DNA from: Rhizaria sp. SCN 62-66
Taxonomy: Eukaryota > Rhizaria, unplaced
Direction of reading: 5' to 3'
Assembly: GCA_001724265.1 (NCBI GenBank)
Contig: MEDY01000115.1
Span: 36,727 to 100,726 of the forward strand
Length of the DNA stretch: 64,000 bases
Shown here: one piece after another, positions 1 to 13,689 of the stretch
Layout of the letters: each line of letters begins with the position of its first letter
Position numbering within the stretch: position 1 is the stretch's first letter
Notes under the pieces: generated by a model
What the model saw: only the letters and a program-made list of their open reading frames with translations
Told to the model about the DNA's origin: nothing
The model's database searches: none
Translations under genes and position numbers: made by a program

Positions 1-3000
1 AGCGTTGGTAATCGTGTCGTTGATGGTGTTGGTGAAGTCGAGATTGACCTCAAACTTGCCCCAATCGTCGTCGTCAGCGTTGGTACCAGTTGCAGCAGCA
101 GCGTTGGTGATGCTTTGGTTCGGGTTGTTGACAAAGTCGATGTGGTGGTAGTACTCGTTCTCAGCGTCGTCACTGTTGTTTGAGCTATTGTTCGGATTCG
201 CGTTATTGGTATACGAAACAGGTTCGAACTCGTCTTCGTCAAAGTCGAGCCCATACAAGCCGCCGTTGTTATAGTACCCGCCGCCGCCGCTGCGCGCCTC
301 GTCGAAGTCAGCGTCGCCGGTCACCCCGCCGGTTCTCGCATCACCGGGACCGGCCTTGCCGGCGCCAAGGCTGCTCTTATCAGCGAGACTCGACTTAATG
401 CCGCTCGGACCGTTGCTGGGTGAGTTGTCGAAGTAGCGCGCAAACCCTTCCTCAACCTCGTCATCATCATCGTTGTTCGCAATCGAAGTCGCAGTCTTCA
501 GAGCGGTGAGGTTCTTACTCGCAGCGCCAGCGCCCAGACCGCCACCGCCACTGCCACCGCCACCGCCACCGCTGCTGCTGCTGCCGCTGCTGCTGCTGCT
601 GCTGCCGACAATGCCAACGTTGGTCGAGGTGGCGTTTGCGCCGTTGAGGCCGAGCCCGAGCCCGGCCTCGATATTCGCGAGCCTCCTGGCCGCTTGCGAC
701 TGCGGGCCCTTAGGCGCCGCCGACAAACCCTTAGACGATGACGATGACGACGACACAGTCTGAGTACCTACTTCACCCCCCTTAGACGGCGTGTAAGCGC
801 CTTCGCTCTTGGGGAAGTACTCAAACATAGCAGCGCCCAACAGTCCATTGCTCGCCGCGCTCGTGCTCTTCGGCGCGTTCACGGCGTGAGCGTGGCCGCC
901 GCTGTCGCTATCCCTGAGGAGGCTGAGGCCGCTGCCGCTAGAGCTGCCTGGCATCGCTGCAGCGACGTTGGTAGACTTGTTGCCGTTGTCATAGCTGTAC
1001 GTGTTGTCGCCCATGTGCATGGGACTGAACAAATCAGTATTACCGCTTACAGCTGCAACAGCAGCTGAGCCGATGTTGGCGTTGTTGTTGCCAAAGCCGA
1101 ACATATCGACAATCGCACCGCCGCCGCCGGAAATGTCACTGGCGTTGCTGTTGGCTGCGAGACCGAGACCGAGACGGTTGTGGGCAGCTGCTGTGAAGTC
1201 AATGTCACCGAAGAAGTTGTCAAGCGTCTGCATATTGCTGCTGTTGTTATTACTATAGCCAAAACCACTCGCGTTGACGGTAGAAGCGGTGTTTACAGCG
1301 CCAGCGTTGGTGGTGTTTGTGGCGTTGGGCGGGGAATGGGGCCCCGCAGCCAGTGACAGCGGCGGCAACGGCGGCAACAAGCCAGCACTGCTAGCAGTCG
1401 CACTTGCACTTGCAACCGCAGTAGCAGTAGCAGTTGCAGCCGTGGCGGGGTGAGCGTGCTGCGTGTGGCTGTGTGAGTTGAGGTCAAGCGACGACAGCGC
1501 AGGCGACAGCACGGTGCTGCCGGCAGCCGCGGCGTTGGCTGCTGCGCTGCTGCTGCTACTATTGTTAGTACCACTGCCACTGATGGCGCTGGCATGCGCG
1601 AGGTTCGTTGACTTCGTCGCTGTTAACGCCGGCGAAGACGCGGTGGCAGTGGGAGTTAAGAACGGTGACCCACCGGCCCCGGCTCCAGTCAAAAACGGGG
1701 AGCCTGTGGCGCCGGTCAAGAACGGCGAACCCGCATTACTCCCGTTGTTGTTGGTGTTCAAGTCGCCCATAGCGGCCAGGGGCCGGGGCGCGGAGGCCGG
1801 CAGGGGCAGAGTGACCGGCAGCGGGGCGGAGAAGGTGTGCGCCGTGAGCAGCGTGGCGCGTGCATTGGCGACTTCGGCGGCCGCGAGAAGCGGGGAGCCG
1901 GCAGCGCTGCTGGCCGTTGCGCCCATGATCACCGGGTTCACGCTGTTTGCGGCGGCTGCGTTGGCGGGTGCGTTGTTGCTGTTGAGGGAAAGCACGGGCA
2001 GGGAGCCGATCGAGCTGTTGGTGCTGCTGCTGTACATATTCACGGTGTTGCCGCTCATGTTGTTGTTGGCGGCGGCGGAGGCGTAGGGCGCGGGCGCTGC
2101 GGAAAGCACCGGGGAGTCGGCCCAGGAGATCGCGGGCACGGAGGCGAAAGCGCGCAGTTGCGGCGAGTGATGACTCTGTTGGCCGCCTCCCTGGGCAAAG
2201 TGACCGTGAGCAGTAGCAGCAGCCGCAGCCGCCGATAAGTGGCCGTGAACAGCGGGGTGACCGTGAGCAGCGTCACTCGCAGGCGACACGACCGAACTTG
2301 TCCTGTTGTTGTTGTTGTTGTCAGAGGCCAAGCTGTCGCGGGAGAACGCAACAGCGATGACAGGAGTCCCACTCTCGGTCCCACTGACACTGTCCGTCGT
2401 GTGGTGCGTACTGGTGACACTGGCCGTCGGACTCGCACTGGCATCGTGCTGCGAAGGGGCATGTGTACCCCCATGAGTACCAGGTGTAGAACTCGCGTAC
2501 ACTTTGTTGCTAATGCTGACAGCAGAGGCCAGTAACAACGACGCCAAGCTACCCGCGGTCGCGGGTGCGCCGAGGGCACGCGCGCGGACGCGTGTGCCCG
2601 CGAGTGCGCGGACATGTGGCGGCTCACGCAAACCGGGCAGCGGCAACGCACTGCGCTCCATCGCAGAAGTTAAGCCGCCACCGGAAGTCAAGCCGCCAGG
2701 ACGACGACCGTTCGAACCATCAGCGCCAGCGGCGGTGTTATTGTGATTGCTACCATTGATCTGGGCATATGTTGCGTCGGAAGTATTCGCAGCATTAACC
2801 CCGCCCGTTAGAGCATGAGCATGCGTATGAGTATGAGCGTTCGGCTGCTGAGTGTTTGCGAGTGCATTCGCACGTGTGAGTTCCAACGCCGCGAACAGAG
2901 GATCGGCTCCACCACGACCGGGGGCAGCGACGCCGGCGGCGGCTAACAGCGACGATACGCTCGCAGTCTCGCTCTTATTCGCACCACTGGCCGCACCCAT

Positions 3001-6000
3001 ACCCACACCAGCCGCCGTGTTGCTGGCGGTAGCGGCCGTCTTGGACTGCGGCTGCGGGTGCACAGCGCTCGAGCTACTGTTATAGACGTTGCTGCTGTAG
3101 GTATACGCGTTGTTGTTGCTGTTCTGGTTGTTGTTAGAGACGGTGATGATGACGTCGTTGGCTTCCTGGCCACGTGGGTACGACAGACCCCAGGCGCGCG
3201 TACTCGCGGTGCCAGATGACCCATGTGTACTCGCCGCATAGTGGCCGGAGGCGACTGCGAGACGGGTACGCGCGGCCTGGATGGAAGTACCCGAGGAGGT
3301 ACTTACACTCTGCGCACCGCCACCGGAACCCATGGTACCCGTGCTCGTGTGGGCGGTGGAGCTCGTATGCGTCAGAGAAAGTGACAACGACAGCGCAGCC
3401 GCAGCGTCGTCAGCTGAGAGAACGGCCGTGGCAGCGGCTGCCGGTAGCAGTTGCGACTGGGACCAGTGGCGAGGGTGAAGCGCGGTCGCAGTCGAGTAAA
3501 CCTAGACAAGTTGACACAAAAAGAGAGATGTAAGGCGAATATAAGCATATTGGAAAACAAAGCCATTAGAAGTATATTTTAACAAGGACGCTACACCTCT
3601 AAGCTTAGCAGTGCACTCAGAAGCAGATATAATGAGGTATAAAACAAGTGATTAGTTTGTTGTGTGTGAGACGTACTTGACTGAGTGCGAGAAGTGGTGC
3701 AGGCAGCAGCGGCACTGCAGTGTGTAACACGGAAGTACTTACATCGACCTTGGTCCTTACATCGCGCGTCACGGTCTCCTTCTTCTCTTCATCCTTATCA
3801 TCATCCTCAGTAAATGCAACTTCAACAGCCGTCATAGCAGTGTTCGAACTGCTACTGCTATTGTGCTTGTTCTTCTTCTTGTCCTTCTTGTCACTCTTAC
3901 TAGAGCTAGAACTCGAGCTCGCAGCGGCTACTGGCGCAAGCGGCTTAGCTTTGCCACTCTTCACCTTGGCCATCTTGGTCGTCGTGGTCGTGACCGTGGT
4001 CGTTGTAGTGACCGTGCTCGTGACCGTGAGCGTGACCGTGGCCGCGACCGGCGCTTCCCTGTGCGCTGCAAAGGCGAAGAGCGGGGACGCGCGCAGAGGC
4101 GGGCAGCCGGTGACGGCGACAGCGGTGGCGTAGCAGGCCGCGGCGGGGCGAGCAAGGCGCAGAACTTTCGCTGCCCAGAGAGCGTACCTGAGGCTGCGGC
4201 TGCTACTGGGACCATGGCTATGCCCACTAAAAGCAGTAGAAGCATGTGTAAAGCTGTTGTTGTAGCTCATCGTAGCAAGGTGACCACGAGTACTGGCACT
4301 CGAGCCTGCGTTCCCGAGGCTATTGTTATGATTGTTGCTGTTGCTGTTGTAGTAAGAGAGACGGACAGAAGGGGCGATGTGTGCAAGTGCCAATGCGCTT
4401 GTGCTTTTGTTGTTGTTATAGCTCGCCGCACCACTGTTAGCGTCAGCCAGCGCGGGAGGAACGTTGGGATTAGCAACACCCCACCTATAATACACAAGAA
4501 AATCAAATAATACGGATAAAACAAAACAAATTAAGGGGCATAGTAAGTTAATGTACTTGAGTTAGAGCTATTTGAGGTCAGTTCATGTCAAATGATGTTG
4601 CTGTAACAAGACATTGCGAGGATAAAAGGCGTACCTCGGGCCCTTGCGAACGCTGACAACGAGAGTGCTACAGGCGGCCGCCGCGGCCGCACTAGAGCTA
4701 GCGCTGACGTTGTGAACGTTATTATTGCTGCTGTTGTTGTTGTTGTTGTTGCTCTCAGCAGCAGACTCACCAGCATCATGACTGTTACTCTCGCCACCAA
4801 CACCGCCCCACGTGGCCCCGTTGTTGTAGCTACTGGCGTTGTAGGTCGGCGTGTACAACACCGATTCGCCCTCGAGACCCGTTTCGAGCTCGTACGCGGC
4901 AACAACGGCCCCGGGACGCGTGACCATGAGTGCCGGCCATGGCACCGTCACCGCACTCACACTACTAGTACTCGTGACTCGCGCGTTCTGCTGGTGCTGG
5001 TGCAAGGGGGTACTTAAATCCTCGCCCACAGCCGGCGGCCCCGCCGTCGATGACTGTGAAAGCCAAGTCAGGATCCCGTGGACCGCGGACACGTGCCTCA
5101 GGACGGAGCCACGCGCTGCTGACGTCAGCAAAGCCGTGCGCGCCGCTGAGGGGGTCGGAGTATTTAGACTCCCGCTTCCGCTGCTGTTGCTCGCGGAAGC
5201 GGGGATTGCGCTGAGGCTCGGCGGACTACTTAGACCTCCGGCGCTAGTGCTTACATTGGCGCCACCAGTAACAGCGCTAGTCTGACTGGGGCTGCTGCTG
5301 ATGTTAGTGCTGACACTCTTGGCAAGGGCTGGGTCAGCCATCACGGCCGCAAACGGCGTCTGCGCCAGCGCCGCCGCCGCCGCGTCCAAGGCCGCCGCCA
5401 TCGCACCCCGCGCCGCGCGCGCCGCCGCCGCCGCCCGCGCCAGCGCCAGCGCCAGGGCATCCGCGGTCACCGCGACGCCTGCGCCCGCGGTGGCGGGGGA
5501 AAAGTACCGCGCGGCGGCGTCGGCGGCGGCGGCCCGGACGCGGACTGCGAGCGCGACATCCGGCATCGACTGCCAGAGCACGAGCGAGTGTGAGAGTGAG
5601 TCTGTCGCCAGGAGCAACGCGGCGGCGTCGGCCGCGGCCTCGGCGAGAGCTTCGCTCGCGCTAGCGGCGGCGGGACTGAGGGACGCTTGAGAGGCTTGAG
5701 AGGCTGAGGTTGTGATGGCTGAGGGGAGGCCCTTAGGCCTGCTGCCACCCCTAGCCCTGCCAGACTTAGACTGGCGCTGGCGGGGACGTTTAGAGGTAGC
5801 GCCGCCCGCGCTCGCGCTCACATTCGAGTAGGAGCCAATAGTACTGAGACTGGTGTAAGTGGCACTTAGAGCAGAGTACATGGCGCCAGTAACGGCGAGC
5901 AAAGGCACCAATTCAGCCTCAAAGCATCGTAGAGCTTCTAACGCGCTCTGCGCAGCGCCAGTAACACGCGAGGTACTCATGGTACTTGTGATGTTTGTGC

Positions 6001-9000
6001 TAGGGTTGTGGGAGAGAGATAAGAGACCAAGCGTGGTGTCAGTGGCCTGTGTGTGCAGGCCCGCCATTGCAACGGCCCCGAGACAGGACTCCGAGGAGCT
6101 GTCTAAGTAGCCATTAGACGCGTCTAAATACCCGCCGGTTGCGCTAGTCGGACACAACGCAGCGTCAGCAGCAGCCAACACAATAGCAGTGCTTACATGG
6201 GCATTGTTGACCGCACCAGGAGCGTAGACGCCCCGCGCTTGACTGTTCGCGGTGTTCTTTGCCGCGTGTGCGTTCGCGTTGGTAGAAGCAGGGTAGAGAG
6301 CAGCAGCAAGAGCGGGTGCCCACGCTGGAGCAGCAGGCAGGAATAATGCCGCTGTAGGCACACTCACGACCACACTGTGATATCAATAATATCAAAAACC
6401 AAGATTCGGGATATACAACAAACAAGATGAGAGTGATGCAAGGAAATATTTTGCCTAAGCATAATTTTTTTACAACTTTTAGCACGTAAAAAACGACATC
6501 GTTACAAATGAAACTGTTAATCGTGAGATATCTAGGTTTGAGTGAGATAGACGAACCTTTCTCCAGCGCCGCCCCCGCCGACAACCCCACTCAACCACCC
6601 TTTGTTGCTGCTGGCGCTGCCGCCGCCGCCACCGCCTGTGCCGGCCGCACCGCCGGTGAGGGCCAGCCCCGCCGCGTCCGTGCCCATCGCGGACCCCGCC
6701 GCGCCGCCCGCGCCGCGCTGCCACACCGCAGCCAAGGAGTGCTTCAGGCGGGCTTTGCCGCCCGCGTGGAGGCGGTGTAAGGGGAAAACACTTGCGACCG
6801 GGGGCGTCAACCGGGCGGGGACAGAGGGCCAGGGCCGGGGGTCAAACGCCGCCGTCGCAGCCGACTGCAGCGCGACAGAAGCAGCGGCGGCGGCAGCAGC
6901 AGCAGCAGCAGCGGCGGCGGCGGCGGAGCCCGAGCGCGTGCCTGAGTTGTTGCTATTGGCAGGTGTCGCAGTGTTGGCGAAGCGGGCAGCGTTGAACGCC
7001 GAGAGCGCTGCGAGAGCTGTGGTGTTAATCAGAAGCGGGAGTCGAGGGTCGGCCGGGTGCAAGGCGACGGATTCGGGGCTGAGCTGCAGGGGCGCGGCGG
7101 CGCGGGACCACGGCAAGGCCGCCCAGTCCTGCGCTGCGCGGTGGCTAGACAGAGCGATGCCCGTGACTGTTGACGGGGGAAGGCTGGACGGGTGGCGGCC
7201 GCCGCCGCGGAAGCCGGAGCCGCCGGCAGTGGCGACGGCGGCGGCGGCGGAAGCCAGCGCTGTGCCAAGATAGCTACGGAAACAAGGGGGCGCAAAACAA
7301 GAAAAAAAAGAGGGAAATGCGTGTGAGGCGTGGAGTGAAAAAAACGTAAATATGATAACACTGATTAAAGGTACTTTTTGGAGATAATCATTTCTAGTTT
7401 TGGTGAGAGATATGTTGACTTACGCAGCGGTAGTCGCAAAGGCTTTGCGGGCCAGAGGGGCGAGGTGAGTGCTGGCAGCTGCCGACGCAGCAGCTGAGGC
7501 TGCAGCGAGCCGGGAGCTCGAGCCAGAGCTTGCGTTTGCAGAGGCAGCAGCGGCGGCAGCAGCAGCGGCGGCTTGCTGTTGTTGTTGCTCTTCGCGCTGT
7601 TTGCGCTGCTGTTGCTGCAACTGCGTCTGTTGCTGCTGCAGTTGTTGCTGCTGTTGGGAAGGGAACGCGTGAGCACCAGCGCTCACCGCGTACACGACAG
7701 AATTCGCGTTTGCATGAGCACTCGCATTCGTGTTGTTGTTATTGTTGTTGCTGATGTTGTTAAAGATACGAGAGACGAGGGCGATGCCTTCAGCACGCGC
7801 GCGGAGTAACAATTGCGCCTCCGTCTCCCCTGCTTCTTTACTATGGGCGAGCTCCTGGCGGCTTAACTTATCCGCGTTTTGGGGCAGTCCCATCTCTGAG
7901 CGCACTCCATGCAACGCTCGTGAGAACAACAGAGAGCCATAGTTGGCGTCCGTGAAATCCCCCGCCTCGGTACTATGGGACGCACTGTTGTTATAGTAGT
8001 CGTAGTGGAAAGTGTCGTCATCACAGAGCCAGGCGCGTGCAAGCGCCTTGGCCGCCAAAGCCCGTGCACTGAGCTTATAGCTATACGCAGCAGCAGAACT
8101 ATGGGAACCCGTGACCCCACATGTACTCGCGGCAGCACTTGCACCGACGCTATTGTTATAGCTGCCAGTAGAGTTGTTGTGATAGATGTTGTTGTTTTGG
8201 GCCGTGACCGTGACGCCGGCGCGCGCGGCGCGTGCTTGACGCCTGTTTTCCGCCGCTGCGGCGGCTAAGCCTGCGCTCATGCTCTCCACAATCTCCCCAA
8301 CCACCGCCGCCGCCGCCGCCGCAGATTGCGACGGCGACTGCGCCTGCGAGGAGGTGTTCTGAGCATATGTGGGTGAGAAGTGACCCATAGCGCCGCCGAC
8401 GGTACTAGTGGTGTCGGCGGGGTACTTAGCCGAGATGTAAGTATCCGGGCCCCTTACAGCGCGCGCGACGGCCGCCGCCGCCTCAGCTCCCCAACCAACA
8501 CTATTAAACCCACCACCGCCTTGAGTACCGTGGGTTCCTGCGCCGTTGTTGTTAGTGTTGTAATGACCAGTACTCATGTCGAAAGCACCCGCACCGCCGC
8601 CGTTAGGACTGTGAACAGCATGTGTACCCGCACCCGTGGGTGAAGTCATGTTGTTCCTCGTGCTATAACCCCCGGAACCCGTGACCCCTCCGCCGAAGCC
8701 GGTGAGGGTGCCCATGGCCGACGCCACGGGCAGCAACGCCGGCGCCGCCGCGTGCGTCGCCGCGGTCGCCGCGCCGCCAAACGCCCCCACCGCGAACAAG
8801 TGCACCGTGCCGTTGACTGAGGTGAGAGCCACCCAGCGTCCGCAGGGGGAGAAAGTGACTGCGGTCGGCAGGGCACGCGTGGCGCCGCGTTGCAGACGGC
8901 AGCGGAGGGCGGTGGAGAGGTACGCGGGGGCGGGCGCTGGAGTCAAGGTGGGGGCGGGGGCGGCGACGGCGGCGGCGGCGGCGAAAGAGGAGCCTGGGCC

Positions 9001-12000
9001 GATCGCGCCCATGACACCGCCGGCAACGGCGCTAGAGCTCGTCACCCCGTTGCTGCTGGCGTTGGAGGCGGCGATGGAGGAGATCGAGCTGATCAAACGG
9101 GGCTGAGTCAGTGCCGTCGTGCGTGCCAGCAAGAGGGGAGGGCACGGGGCGGCGGCTGGGGTCGAGCCGGGAGCGTAGATTGAGGCGGAGTGCGCGGCAG
9201 TGGCGGCGACGATGGCGGCGGAGAGAGCGTCCTCTTCGTACTGGCTCATGAAGCTAAAGCAAGGCATGCAAACGCAAGAGATGTTGTAAGAAATAACACA
9301 TGAGACAAATCTGCGATATAAGAGAATTTAGATCTGGATTTTGATACATACGCGAATTATTCCATAATAAATAATATATTCCATAGTTAGATCAATCAAC
9401 GAACATATATATGCGAATAGTGACTTTTACGACTTTTGATATCTCGTACCTTGCAGAACCCTGAGCGTTCGAGTGTTGTTGCTGCTGCTGCTGTAAAGGG
9501 GCAGTAGGCGGGAAAAACAGCGTCGCCTGCGCCGGCGCCGTAAATCCGAGCGAATACAGCCATGCCTCTTGGCCGTCCTCGGCCGCGACCGCGAGACATC
9601 CGCCTGCAGCGTCGAAGCTCAGCGCGGCAACGGGTGCCAGAGAGTCTGTTTTGACCGCTGCGACGACGCGCTTGGTCCAAACGTCCCTCACGAGTACCAC
9701 ACCCGCCGTCGCCGCTGCAGCGCGGACCAGGGACGCGCGGGTGGTGGCAGGACCTAAGAAAGACAGGAGGTCGTGGAGCTCGGTCGCTGCGGCCAGCGCA
9801 TTCGCGCTGCTACTGCTAGCGTTGTGAGCGTTCTGACCGGCACCGTGAGCGGGATTCGTGTTCGAGCTGCTCGCAGAAGGGGTGAGGGGCGTGAGGCGAG
9901 GGGACGCGCTCGGGGTGGTACTTACATTGACGCCAGAGGTACTTACGCTCTTGCCAGCGCTACTGCTGCCGCTGCTGCTACTGCTGCTGCTGTTGTTGTT
10001 GGGATTAGCGTTGTTGTTGGCGTTGTTGATGTTGGTGTTGTTGCCAGTAAGGGCGGCGGCACTACGGCGAGCGTACGAAGCGAGTGTCGACGTCCACGAT
10101 GACGACGACGAAGAGGCGTTTGCACTCGTAGGACTCGAAGCAGGACCGTTTGCGCCAGAACTAGAGCTTGAGCTAGAGCTATTAGTGCTTGAGGTGCCGC
10201 CGGATTTAGAGGTGTCGGCTGTAGTAGAATTCGACTTATTAGCACCATCGACCGCGTTTTCAGCCGTATTCGCACTGTTGTTGTTATTGTTATTATCGAG
10301 AGATTCGAGGCTATCGGCAGCCGCATTTGCCGCCGCCTCGGCCGCCGCCGCCGCCGCCGCTACAACCGCGCCTTTCCACCGCGAGAATATCGCCGGAGCC
10401 GCGGCTGACAGCTGCTGCACCACCATTGCCGGGTCGGCCGTGGCGGCCAAGACGCGGCCGCGGGCGCGACCGGCGCCGGTGACGGTCGCCGCGGCGACGG
10501 AGTGCAGTGCGATGCCCAGAGCAGCGGCGGCCACAGCAGCAGATCCTGGAGGATATTAAAGCCACAACAAAGAACAGAGAAAATAAAATTGGTGAAATAT
10601 CTTACAGAAATAATACATTATTACTCGTATTCATTCATACACCATAGTTTTGTTTTCATGGGGTAATGTTGGTGTCTTCAAATCATAGATTTAGTGCAAA
10701 TCAGCGTTTGTTAGAATGTGTGTGATTTGAGGAAACATACCTGAGGCAGAAGCAGCTGCAGAGCGTAATGACACAGCGGCCGCAGCCGCAGCTGAAGACG
10801 CTGTGGCAGCCGCAGTCGTCGCGCTTGCGTAAGACGCGATAAGTGCATTCGTGAAACCTTCCTCGTTCGCGGCGGCTGCATTTGGGCCGCCGCCACCATA
10901 GGCAGTACTTAAACCGCGCTCACGTGAGGTACTTACATTGTACCCGCTCGAGTCGCCGCCACTGTAAGTCCCTGCGCTGCTCGAGCTAGCGGTGTGAACA
11001 GAGTGAGAATGAGCGTGTGCATTAGCGACGGGCAGAAACGGCTGCAACCAGGCACCAACCATCGTGACAAGAGTCTGCCTTTGCACCAACCCTTGCCCTG
11101 CCAGCCCGCCGACCGCCAAAGTCGACACATTGCTGTTGTTGTGATTGTTCGCGGCGGCAGCGGCGGCGGCGAGCGACGCGAACGCACTCGCGGTCGCCTT
11201 AAAGAGCAGCGCGAACGCTTGCGGGGAGAGGTAAGAGCCCTCGCCCATGGGTACCGGCGGCGGCAATACGCCCTGCACGGACACACCACCGGTACTCATG
11301 GGGGTACCCATGCCTCCTCCGTGCTTCGCGCTGTTGGAGGAGTAGATCAAGTGCGAGCGCGAGGTCGACAGCAGAGCAGCCGCAACAGGCGCAGTCGCCG
11401 GCGACGCCAACTGATGCTGCCGGAGGGCGTTTACGGGCCCGGCAGCGAGCCGGGCATTGGCGCGGGCACTGGCGCGGGCGACGGAGGCTGCGAAGGCGCG
11501 TTGTGCGTCCGCTGTGGCCGCCGCCGCAGCCGCAGCGCGCAGCTCACCCTCCACACCCCCCTCACCAGACGAGGCGTTGTCCCCACGAGTTCCAGCATGA
11601 GTACCCCCACGTGTACCTGAGATATTGCTATTGCTAGCAACGGAGCCCGTGGTACCCATGCCGGAGTTTGCGCCTGTACCCGCGGCCGTCGCGCTATGAC
11701 TAGAGCTTGACGGGAGGGTCGTGGGAAGTGAAAGCGCCGGGTAGGCTAAGTACCTCGAACTCAGGGCTAAGGGGCAGCGGGGCGCACACGCCGACCACGG
11801 CGCTGAGCCGCCGTTGTAACTCGTGGTACTCGTGGCTGAAGCCCCGCCTCCAGAGGCACCTGCGCCCGCGCCAGAGCTGGCGTTGGACGCAGAGGCGGCG
11901 GCGGCGGCAGCGGCGGCGGCGGAGACTGAGGCTGCGGGGGCGCCGCAGGCAGCGGGGAAAATCTTGACAGTCATTAAGTGGTGCAGTTCGGGGTGTGACA

Positions 12001-12799
12001 GCGTAAACACGCTGTCTGCACCGCTGATATTTGCGGGGTTTTGAGTCTGGTTGTGGCTGTGGCCGCCCGCCATTGCCTCAGCAGTTTGACTCTGGCTCTG
12101 GCTGTGACTCTGACTGCTGCTGCTGTTGTTGTTGTTTGTGGTGATGTGGATCGCGTAGACCGACGCAGTCAGCTCGAACCCGACCGCGAGCAGCGGCGTC
12201 GGCGCCGCAGCGACCGTGAGCGACAGCACGGGTGCCGGCAGTTTAGTCGTGTGTACCCACCGGGACACCACAGGCGCGTACACGCGTACTGAAGCCCGAG
12301 AGCACCCGTGGGAATCGGCCGCGAACGCCACCGCAAGCAGCAAGTGCTGCCACAGACCGGTACCCGCGGGACCCATGGGATTGTTGCTGCTTACGTTGCT
12401 GCTGTTGTTTTTGGCGTGTGCGTTGTTTATGTTTGTGGTTGTGGAAGCAACGGCAGAGGTGAGGAGTGAAGCCGTCGACGCCGGAGGCAAGTCATAGCGC
12501 GAAATGGGGCGGATTGCGAGCGGAGCGCAACGAGGGGACTGCGAAAGCGGCAGGAGCAGACGCATGTCATGCGGCGCGGCGACGTGGTGTAAGCTAAAAC
12601 CTGTCGGGTACGCAGAGACGAGGAGAGTCACGGTTTCGCCACCGCAAACCCAGGACTCAAACGAGTGCCAGAGCAGCGGCGGCACAATACTGCTGCTGCT
12701 GCTGCTGTTTGCATTTGAGGAGTGCCCCGCGTTGGAAGTGTTGTTGTTATTGTTAAGGTTTGGAGTGTGAAGAGTGAGTGGCTTCACTGCGTGAGACAT
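1..12799 (-). CDS. Giant BCAS3-like WD40/beta-propeller protein, 3' end outside window
   Basis: Seven exons read on the minus strand: 12799-10741, 10545-9450, 9253-7424, 7273-6557, 6374-4635, 4484-3743, and 3501 to the window edge. Frame is kept at all six junctions, giving at least 3895 residues against roughly 900 in animal BCAS3. The initiator ATG is at 12799. BCAS3-like blade segments are interrupted by long Asn/Ser/Ala/Gln runs: SWVCGGETVTLLVSAYPTG near the N-terminus, then RVYAPVVSRWVHTTKLPA, VLVRDVWTKRVVAAVKT in exon 2, and LQRGATRALPTAVTFSPCGR with GTVHLFAVG in exon 3. The last two resemble the blades shared by BCAS3 and plant ATG18f/g/h. Known family members bind phosphoinositides at the phagophore with PHAF1, or act in cytoskeletal polarity; such a role here is inference. 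The last exon is almost entirely low complexity and open to base 1. A divergent start is shared with LSm1. Family assignment is good; exact function is uncertain. Confidence 0.72.
1654..1734 (-). repeat. Short SPFLTG peptide repeat inside the BCAS3-like gene
   Basis: Three near-identical copies of GSPFLTG, separated by a few Gly/Ala/Thr residues, are encoded on the minus strand in the last visible exon. Their codons differ between copies, so the peptide rather than the DNA appears to be retained. This is the only clear non-homopolymeric repeat in this exon. Function is unknown; a short linear interaction motif in a disordered tail is one possibility. Confidence 0.6.
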
Positions 12800-13689
12800 T
12801 TTGCACGCAAAACAACAACTGGGCTCGTTGAACCAGCTGGGTACTGACAGCTGGTGTTACTGGGGCTCTAGGGTAGTCGAGTGTGATTAGAGGGTTGCAG
12901 TGAGGATGGTAGCACAAGTGAGGCGCCAAGGCGTGTGCCTTAGAGTTTAAGAAAACCCTAGCTGTGAAGACGGAGCTTGGAGAGGCGCAAAGAAACGCAG
13001 CAAGTGCTGCTGCTTGTTGCAAGTGTAGCCAAGCCTGTGGGAAAGCTGGTGCCGGGCACTTAGGGTAGTTGAAGGTGAGTGTCAAGTAAGAGCGCTGCAG
13101 TTGTAGCAACGATGACTGTGGTTGTTGTTGGAAGGCCAGAGATTGGACGGGGAGAAAATGCAGGATATGAGCACATAGAAGGCCATAGAATTGCATATAC
13201 CAGGAAGGCGCAGAGACTATATAGAGCGTTTAATACTAAGTGACCAGCTAGAGCAGTATAAATACGTATTATCCCGGCATTGCGGCTGTGGAAATAGAGA
13301 GATGGGAGAGTCAGAGAGTGACCCTGGTTGGATATGAAGTGCTGGCCCAGGACGCTAACAGACACCGGTACGGTAATCATTTTAAACTAGAATATATTTT
13401 AGCTAAACTACACCATGTTAGTGGCGCTGTCGCTGTTTACGGTGAGGAACGCCGACTACGAGATGTAACTGGATAACGGTTTGACCCCAACTTCAAATCG
13501 TGGTCGCCGCCACACATCGAGGCGCAAGGTGAGCGGCCGTGACTTTCACACCAAATCCTTCGTCCTGACACCATTAGTTTATCCTGTCAAGAATCTCGCG
13601 CAATGTCCACGGAAGCTTTCTTTATTTTATTTTAACGGTCATTTCTCACGTCTCGATCTTTGTCCTCGTTTTGCCTCGCCCAGTCCCTC
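12800..13689. promoter_or_regulatory. Divergent promoter spacer between BCAS3-like and LSm1 genes
   Basis: This 890-base spacer separates two outward-facing genes, so it must hold both promoters and 5' UTRs. I see no conserved gene in it. A pyrimidine-rich stretch ending in CAG lies six bases before the LSm1 ATG and could be a splice acceptor. No TATA box can be assigned with confidence. Confidence 0.4.

Noticed and set aside
7550-7680. Regular CAG/GCA triplet tracts as a satellite or CRISPR-like array
   Set aside because: They are imperfect codon repeats encoding Gln and Ala runs within a conserved reading frame, with no spacer structure.
9858-10559. Plus-strand frame of 233 codons opposite BCAS3-like exon 2
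   Set aside because: It consists of Leu, Val and Ala runs complementary to Ser, Asn and Gln repeats. The minus strand contains the conserved propeller segments and joins in frame to its neighbouring exons.
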